A stretch of 21,950 nucleotides of DNA from the NCBI GenBank assembly GCA_900314165.1, contig OMUE01000250.1, positions 1 to 21,950 of the forward strand. The letters are read 5' to 3'. Shown piece by piece: positions 21,201-21,950 of this stretch; within the stretch, counting starts at the first letter, position 1; every line of letters begins with the position of its first letter. A program made the position numbers and the translations under genes. This DNA comes from an uncultured Acidaminococcus sp. (lineage in GTDB: Bacteria > Bacillota_C > Negativicutes > Acidaminococcales > Acidaminococcaceae). The notes under the pieces were generated by a model. The model saw only the letters and a list, made by a program, of their open reading frames with translations. It was not told the origin of the DNA and did not search any database.

Positions 21201-21246
21201 AGTGGGCTAGTTGCTAGTGTGCTAGCGGCTAGTAGTGCTCCGCACT
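21201..21246 (+). repeat. Degenerate CTAGTTG tandem repeat plus GTGC-TCC-GCAC hairpin
   Basis: Five bases after the dapA stop, units such as GGCTAGT, TGCTAGT, GTGCTAG, CGGCTAG lead into AGTGC-TCC-GCACT (21234-21246), a 5-bp stem with a 3-base loop. A C-rich block then follows (CCCCCACCACCGG, 21251-21263), shared with the complement of the 14170-14300 element. Confidence 0.65.
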
Positions 21247-21276
21247 TACACCCCCACCACCGGCTGCGCCGGTCCC

Positions 21277-21309
21277 CCGCCCCCGCTAAAGCGAGGGCGG
21301 ACTTTTTTT
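21277..21309 (+). terminator. Terminator of the lysine/DAP operon
   Basis: CCGCCCCCGCT (21277-21287) with AGCGAGGGCGG (21290-21300) forms a very G/C-rich stem with one mismatch, followed by AC and seven T (21303-21309). A second hairpin ACCGGC-TGC-GCCGGT lies just upstream. Confidence 0.85.
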
Positions 21310-21312
21310 CTC

Positions 21313-21341
21313 TTGTCAAATAGTTTATATAGCTGTATAAT
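21313..21341 (+). promoter_or_regulatory. Promoter of the SLH porin gene
   Basis: TTGTCA (21313-21318) and TATAAT (21336-21341) have a 17-base spacer. The transcript would start near 21348, giving a leader of about 105 bases, long enough for post-transcriptional control of a major envelope protein. Confidence 0.82.
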
Positions 21342-21453
21342 TTTAACATAAAGTTAGATTAAACTAACTAAGACTCCTATAAACTATAGACAGAGGAAAC
21401 ACGGAAACTCTTGGATGTGGTCTATGGGAGCAGACAACCAAGGAGGAATTCAC

Positions 21454-21950
21454 ATGAACAAGAATCTCGTAATGGCCATGGCTATGGCTCTGGGTGTCAG
21501 CGCTACTGCATTTGCTGCAAATCCTTTTTCCGATCTGCCTGCAGGCCACTGGGCTTATGGCGCTGTAGCTAAATTAGCTGCTGCCGGCATTGTAGACGGC
21601 TATCCTGATGGCTCATTCAAGGGCGACCGGACCATGACCCGCTATGAAATGGCACAAATCGTTGCCAAGGCTCTGGCTAAAGGCGCTATCGGTGCTGATG
21701 ACAAACTGGTCAGCGAATTTGCTGACGAACTGGATAACCTGGGTGTTAGAGTAGCCAAACTGGAAAGGAACGCTGACAACGTACGGATCAGCGGTGAAGT
21801 CCAAATGAGTTATGCTGACAACAAAGGCGGCATCTTCAAAGGGGATGATTCCGGCAACTCCGAATCCGACCTGCGTACCCGTCTGTGGTTCACCGGTGAA
21901 GTGAACGACAACTGGCATTACACCGCTATGCTGGAAAACCATCAATATTT
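21454..21950 (+). CDS. SLH-domain outer-membrane porin (OmpM-like), N-terminal part
   Basis: The first 165 residues of a protein running off the window. A signal peptide (residues 1-21, ending TAFA) is followed by one SLH domain (FSDLPAGHWAYGAVAKLAAAGIVDGYPDGSF, then RTMTRYEMAQIVAKAL), a short helical segment (DELDNLGVRVAKLERN) and the start of alternating beta strands (VRISGEVQMSYADN, SDLRTRLWFTGEVNDNWHYTAMLEN). This is the layout of Negativicutes OmpM proteins, whose SLH domain binds cell-wall-linked polyamine and whose barrel sits in the outer membrane. AGGAGG precedes the ATG, and a strong promoter stands about 110 bases upstream. It is the best single indicator of a diderm Firmicute host. 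Confidence 0.92.
   Translation, partial: MNKNLVMAMAMALGVSATAFAANPFSDLPAGHWAYGAVAKLAAAGIVDGYPDGSFKGDRTMTRYEMAQIVAKALAKGAIGADDKLVSEFADELDNLGVRVAKLERNADNVRISGEVQMSYADNKGGIFKGDDSGNSESDLRTRLWFTGEVNDNWHYTAMLENHQY

Noticed and set aside
1..21950. Insertion sequences, prophage genes, tRNA or rRNA
   Set aside because: No transposase, integrase, phage structural gene or cloverleaf could be recognised on either strand.

Overview
The window looks like chromosomal DNA from a Negativicutes bacterium (a diderm Firmicute), possibly an Acidaminococcaceae relative. The evidence is an SLH-domain porin of the OmpM type at the right end, a lysine riboswitch in front of a Firmicute-style dapB-asd-dapG-dapA operon, several exported lipoproteins, strong AGGAGG ribosome binding sites and TTGACA/TATAAT promoters. 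The family assignment is an inference; no rRNA or tRNA is present to confirm it.

Layout. (1) 1-3426: a truncated LysR regulator gene (minus) diverges from a redox cluster made of an internally deleted iron alcohol dehydrogenase remnant, an aldo/keto reductase, a Tat-exported DUF362 protein and a formylglycine-generating-enzyme-like lipoprotein. This block looks richer in G+C, with different codon habits, than the DNA after about 3430. (2) 3657-7622: a Tat-signal, lipobox-bearing flavoprotein, then a compact Tat translocase operon (a 55-residue TatB-like protein, TatA, TatC), then a lipoprotein flavodoxin, a carboxymuconolactone-decarboxylase/cupin fusion and a cytoplasmic flavodoxin, closed by a strong terminator. 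(3) 7993-10025 (minus): a zinc-type macrodomain protein and a class M sirtuin (an ADP-ribosylation eraser/writer pair), translationally coupled to a DUF1848 gene that is now a pseudogene. (4) 10088-13218 (minus): a PutP-like sodium/solute symporter, then a MarR regulator downstream of a secreted alpha/beta hydrolase. A perfect 22-bp palindrome lies between the hydrolase and a divergent DODA-type (YgiD-like) dioxygenase (13347-14135) and is a likely MarR operator. (5) 14376-15080 (minus): a radical SAM protein with a good promoter and a structured leader ending in an intrinsic terminator, a candidate attenuator or riboswitch. (6) 15387-16836: a secreted lysine-rich protein, dUTPase and an unrecognised protein in a tight cluster. 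(7) 16880-21195: promoter, lysine riboswitch, terminator and dapB-asd-dapG-dapA, a complete lysine/diaminopimelate module. (8) 21454-end: the SLH porin.

Themes. Redox and electrophile chemistry (AKR, flavodoxins, CMD/cupin, dioxygenase), much of it outside the cytoplasmic membrane, dominates the first 14 kb, and the Tat genes sit beside likely Tat cargo. Two genes in the window (Fe-ADH and DUF1848) have lost their middles while keeping both ends. The intergenic spaces carry a dispersed composite repeat: degenerate short tandem units such as GCGAAGA or AGTGAAA followed by a small hairpin of the type GTGC-NNN-GCAC. I do not recognise this as a named element, and it is the least explained structure here.
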